Shown here piece by piece: positions 6,190 through 8,169 of a DNA stretch of 8,169 nucleotides. Each line of letters opens with the position of its first letter. Positions within the stretch are counted from its first letter, which is position 1. Origin of the DNA: an uncultured Aquincola sp. (GTDB taxonomy: Bacteria > Pseudomonadota > Gammaproteobacteria > Burkholderiales > Burkholderiaceae); assembly GCA_937883885.1 (NCBI GenBank), contig CAKZXL010000709.1:1-8169 (forward strand), given 5' to 3'. Below the pieces are notes generated by a model, which saw only the letters and a list, made by a program, of their open reading frames with translations, was not told the DNA's origin and did no database searches. The translations under genes were made by a program, and so were the position numbers.

Positions 6190-6950
6190 GCCGCGTCGGC
6201 CGCCAGGCCGCGGTGGCGTTCGGCGCGCAGCCAGCGCCAACCGATCCATACCGCCGCCAGCAGGTAGGCGATGCTGCCCGGCGCCCACATCACGATGCCG
6301 GCCAGCTGCTGGTCTTCCAGCGGCGACACGCCCCAGCCGAGCGTGGACGCGAAGTGCGGCTCGTACAGCGGCCGCGCCGCGAAGGTGATGAGCGCGCCCA
6401 GCAGGCCCATCAACACCGTGCTCACCAAAATGGCAGCCAGCGCACGCGGCGCGTCGCTGCGCTGCAGGGCCAGCCAGAACGCGGCGGCCGTGGCCAGCAG
6501 GCTCAGCTGCATCAGTGCATACACCGCATCGGACGACAGCGCGGCGGCATAAGGCCCGGGCACATGCCAGGTCCAGAAGGCGGCGGCGGCCAGCGCCGTG
6601 CAAGGCCACAGCGGCGCCGGCAGGCGGCGCAGCCCGGGTGCCAGGCCATGGGCCAGCAAGGGCGCGATCAACAGCACCAGCGCCATGTGGTGCACCACGC
6701 GCACGGTGAAAAAGGCCGAGCTGAGCGCGCACAGCGGCGAGACGTAGAGCAGCACCGCCAACACCCAGGCCCAGCGCAGCGACAGGCGCTGGCCGCCGGA
6801 CAAGGCCGGCAGGCGCCCCGGCAGCCACAACAGCGCGGCGGCCATCAGCAAGCCGGCCCACAGCACCGGGTCGAGGTTCCAGCGGCTCAGCCAGAACTCG
6901 GGCGTCGGTGCCTCACCGCAATAAGGGATCCACGTGCGAACTTCCTGCAT
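6186..6950 (-). CDS. ctaG: CtaG-type caa3 oxidase assembly protein
   Basis: A 254-residue polytopic inner-membrane protein of the Caa3_CtaG family (Bacillus CtaG type), which is needed for active caa3 oxidase; it is not the Cox11-type copper chaperone that shares the name ctaG. Family hallmarks are the N-terminal WIPYCGEAP and RWNLDPVL segments, His87-His88 followed by a helix ending in APLLAHG, WHVPGPY around His129, and EDQQLAGIVMWAPG near the C-terminus. About six or seven hydrophobic helices are visible. The ATG at 6950 is chosen because family homology begins right there; the frame stays open to 7076, but that part is arginine-rich and unlike the family. No clear Shine-Dalgarno precedes the start. 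The gene is followed by b561 in an ATGA overlap and most likely supports assembly of the oxidase encoded downstream on the same strand. Confidence 0.92.
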   Translation of the reverse strand: MQEVRTWIPYCGEAPTPEFWLSRWNLDPVLWAGLLMAAALLWLPGRLPALSGGQRLSLRWAWVLAVLLYVSPLCALSSAFFTVRVVHHMALVLLIAPLLAHGLAPGLRRLPAPLWPCTALAAAAFWTWHVPGPYAAALSSDAVYALMQLSLLATAAAFWLALQRSDAPRALAAILVSTVLMGLLGALITFAARPLYEPHFASTLGWGVSPLEDQQLAGIVMWAPGSIAYLLAAVWIGWRWLRAERHRGLAADAA

Positions 6951-7097
6951 GGACTGAAGGCGCTCCGGCGCGTGGCAGATCCACCCACTGTGCCGCACAA
7001 GACGCCGTGCGCGCGTCGGACGACGCCGCATGTTGAAGAAGGCGAAGCACCCACGTCGCGTAGCGGGCGCGTGCATTGCCGGCTCGGCGCGTCCGCA
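6951..7097. other. leader region upstream of ctaG, no gene seen
   Basis: No reading frame here has convincing protein character. The region must carry the promoter of the ctaG-b561 pair if that pair is transcribed on its own. I could not find a -35/-10 pair with good matches and spacing on the minus strand. Together with the kinase remnant to its right, it makes 572 bases without an intact gene. Confidence 0.5.
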
Positions 7098-7512
7098 ATG
7101 GTGCTGCTGGGCGCCGGCGGCTCAGTGGCCTTTCCGCACCGGCGGCAGCAGGCCGTGACGCTGGGGCTGCTGCTGGTGGTGGCCAGCGCCTGCATCGTGC
7201 TGGCGCATGGCATGGGCCTGCCCCGGTAAGCGCCCTGGCCGCTCGTCTGGTGGTCGTCGCCCATCACCAGCGCGGTGTTCCTGGCCTCCGGCGCGGCCAC
7301 CCACGCTGATGGCCACGCACCGCCGGGCGCAGGGCCAGCTGGTGGTCGCGGCCGTGACCCACGACCTGCGCAGCCCGTTGCTGGCCGCCACCTTGTCCAC
7401 CATGCTGCTGCGGCGCATGGTGGAGCAGCCCCACGCGGTGGCGGCCATCGACCGGCTGGAGCGCAGCCACCGCCGCATGGATGCACGGCCTGCGGCCGGG
7501 GCGGCCGCCTGA
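7098..7512 (+). pseudogene. decayed membrane histidine kinase remnant
   Basis: No intact gene is present, but two frames together read like the N-terminal half of a membrane sensor kinase. Frame A (from ATG 7098) encodes a hydrophobic helix, AVTLGLLLVVASACIVLAHG, and stops with TAA at 7227-7229. The same frame reopens as WPLVWWSSPITSAVFLASG, a second helix-like segment, up to about 7305. The adjacent frame then continues from 7309 with RRAQGQLVVAAVTHDLRSPL, a typical HisKA H-box whose phospho-accepting His would be encoded at 7360-7362, followed by a dimerisation-helix-like stretch ending IDRLERSHRRMDARP and a TGA at 7510. The ATP-binding N, G1 and G2 boxes are absent. One stop, one apparent frameshift and a C-terminal truncation mark it as a pseudogene. 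No Shine-Dalgarno is visible. A real 67-residue protein from 7309 is the less likely alternative. Confidence 0.5.
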
Positions 7513-7521
7513 GCAGGCGGC
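7504..7521. terminator. hairpin between the kinase remnant and the SDR gene
   Basis: GCCGCCT (7504-7510) and AGGCGGC (7515-7521) form a perfect 7-bp stem around the loop GAGC. It includes the stop codon of the kinase remnant and sits one base past the SDR stop, the usual position of a terminator between converging genes. No T-run follows on either strand, so a bidirectional intrinsic terminator is only possible, not shown. Confidence 0.4.
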
Positions 7522-7522
7522 T

Positions 7523-8169
7523 TCAGACCTGGGCCATCCCGCCGTCAACGAACAACTCGGTGCCGTTGATGAAGCTCGCCGCCGGCGAAGCCAGGGAGGC
7601 CACGGCCTGGCCGATCTCTTCCGGCTCGCCCAGCCGGCCCAGCGGCACCTGCGCGGCCAGGTGGTCGAACAGCGCCTGCCGGGCTTCTTCGGGCACCAGA
7701 TCGCCCAGGCCCGGCGTGCGGATGGGGCCGGGGCTCACCGCGTTGACGCGGATGTGGCGGTCCTTCAGATCGAGCGCCCAGGACCGCGCGAAGTTGCGCA
7801 CCGCCGCCTTGCTGGCGCTGTAGACGCTGAAGCCCGCGGTGCCCTGGATGGACGTGGTGGACGACGTGAGGATGACCGATGCGCCATGGCTGAGCAGGGG
7901 CAGCGCTTTCTGCACCGTGAACAGCACGCCGCGCACGTTGGTGGCAAAGATGCGGTCGAAGTGTTCTTCGGTGATGGCGCCCAGCGGCAGCATGTCGCCA
8001 CCCCCGGCGTTGGCAAACAAGATGTCCAGCCGGCCGGCGCGGCGGGCGATCTCTGCGTACACCGCGTCCAGGTCGGCCAGCACAGAGGCATCGGCGCGCA
8101 GCGCCGTGGCCGCCGGCCCGATGCGCTTGGCGGCCACGGCCAGTTCCGCCTGCCGGCGGCCGGTGATGA
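7523..8169 (-). CDS. short-chain dehydrogenase/reductase, N-terminus beyond the window
   Basis: A NAD(P)-dependent oxidoreductase of the classical SDR family, partial: the frame is open to the window edge and begins within the second beta strand (ITGRRQAEL), so the TGxxxGxG cofactor motif is outside. About 215 of an expected 245-250 residues are present. The next residues after the edge are a conserved SDR stretch, so the GTG at 8137 is not the true start. Visible motifs, in order, are the Asp of the adenine-pocket region (LRAD), NAG in FANAGGG, the catalytic serine in ILTSSTTS, the catalytic YSASK (Tyr codon at 7820-7822, Lys at 7808-7810), and NAVSPGPIRTPG. The C-terminus is the usual FVDGGMAQV. 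The substrate cannot be assigned, although 3-oxoacyl-reductase-like SDRs look similar. It has no evident link to the oxidase genes and is probably read from its own promoter outside the window. Confidence 0.93.
   Translation of the reverse strand, partial: ITGRRQAELAVAAKRIGPAATALRADASVLADLDAVYAEIARRAGRLDILFANAGGGDMLPLGAITEEHFDRIFATNVRGVLFTVQKALPLLSHGASVILTSSTTSIQGTAGFSVYSASKAAVRNFARSWALDLKDRHIRVNAVSPGPIRTPGLGDLVPEEARQALFDHLAAQVPLGRLGEPEEIGQAVASLASPAASFINGTELFVDGGMAQV

Noticed and set aside
6951..7076. N-terminal extension of the CtaG gene to 7076
   Set aside because: The extra 42 residues are arginine-rich and unlike the family, and the family-typical N-terminus begins right after the ATG at 6950.
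6213..7097. Long plus-strand open frame running through ctaG into the kinase remnant
   Set aside because: Over ctaG it is His/Gln/Arg-rich shadow sequence. Only the part after about 7098 has membrane-protein character, and that is described separately.
1..8169. Signs of a mobile element, phage, CRISPR array or structured RNA gene
   Set aside because: Reading both strands showed no transposase or integrase, no direct-repeat array, no tRNA-like cloverleaf and no terminal inverted repeats around any block.

Overview
The window is very G+C-rich, with tightly packed genes. Gene content and protein character suggest a betaproteobacterium, probably a Burkholderiales of the Rubrivivax/Leptothrix/Ideonella type. 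That placement is inference from composition and gene style, not from a marker gene.

The core, about 678-6950, is a respiratory module for a caa3-type (A-family) cytochrome c oxidase. On the minus strand, in transcription order, come a small lipoprotein-like monoheme cytochrome c (4508-4945), CtaC (subunit II with CuA and a C-terminal heme c domain, 3562-4545), a fused subunit I/III (983-3565) and a 102-residue three-helix membrane protein (678-986). Overlapping stop and start codons join the last three genes, so this is very likely one operon. A second minus-strand pair lies upstream: a CtaG-type assembly protein (6186-6950) and a cytochrome b561-family protein (5542-6189), joined by an ATGA overlap. 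Between the two sets, on the plus strand, is a diheme c4-like cytochrome (4917-5603). It is divergent from the monoheme cytochrome, with overlapping 5' ends, and convergent with the b561 gene, with overlapping 3' ends. The genes together fit a route in which small c-type cytochromes, perhaps with b561, feed electrons to the heme c and CuA of subunit II and then to the heme a/a3-CuB centre.

The flanks are unrelated. On the left is a complete beta-class-like glutathione S-transferase (86-676), convergent with the oxidase operon with one base between stop codons. On the right, 6951-7522 has no intact gene. It holds what looks like the decayed remnant of a membrane histidine kinase (TM-like segments, an in-frame stop, an apparent frameshift and a recognisable H-box). 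After that comes a short-chain dehydrogenase (7523 to the window edge, N-terminus missing).

The most notable observation is that the oxidase large subunit keeps all heme and copper ligands but departs from the textbook proton-pathway residues: HPDVY instead of HPEVY, Gln at the K-pathway lysine, and Ser-Ala at the D-pathway Asn-Asn. I saw no CRISPR array, phage, transposase, tRNA or rRNA, and no clearly new defence or mobile system.
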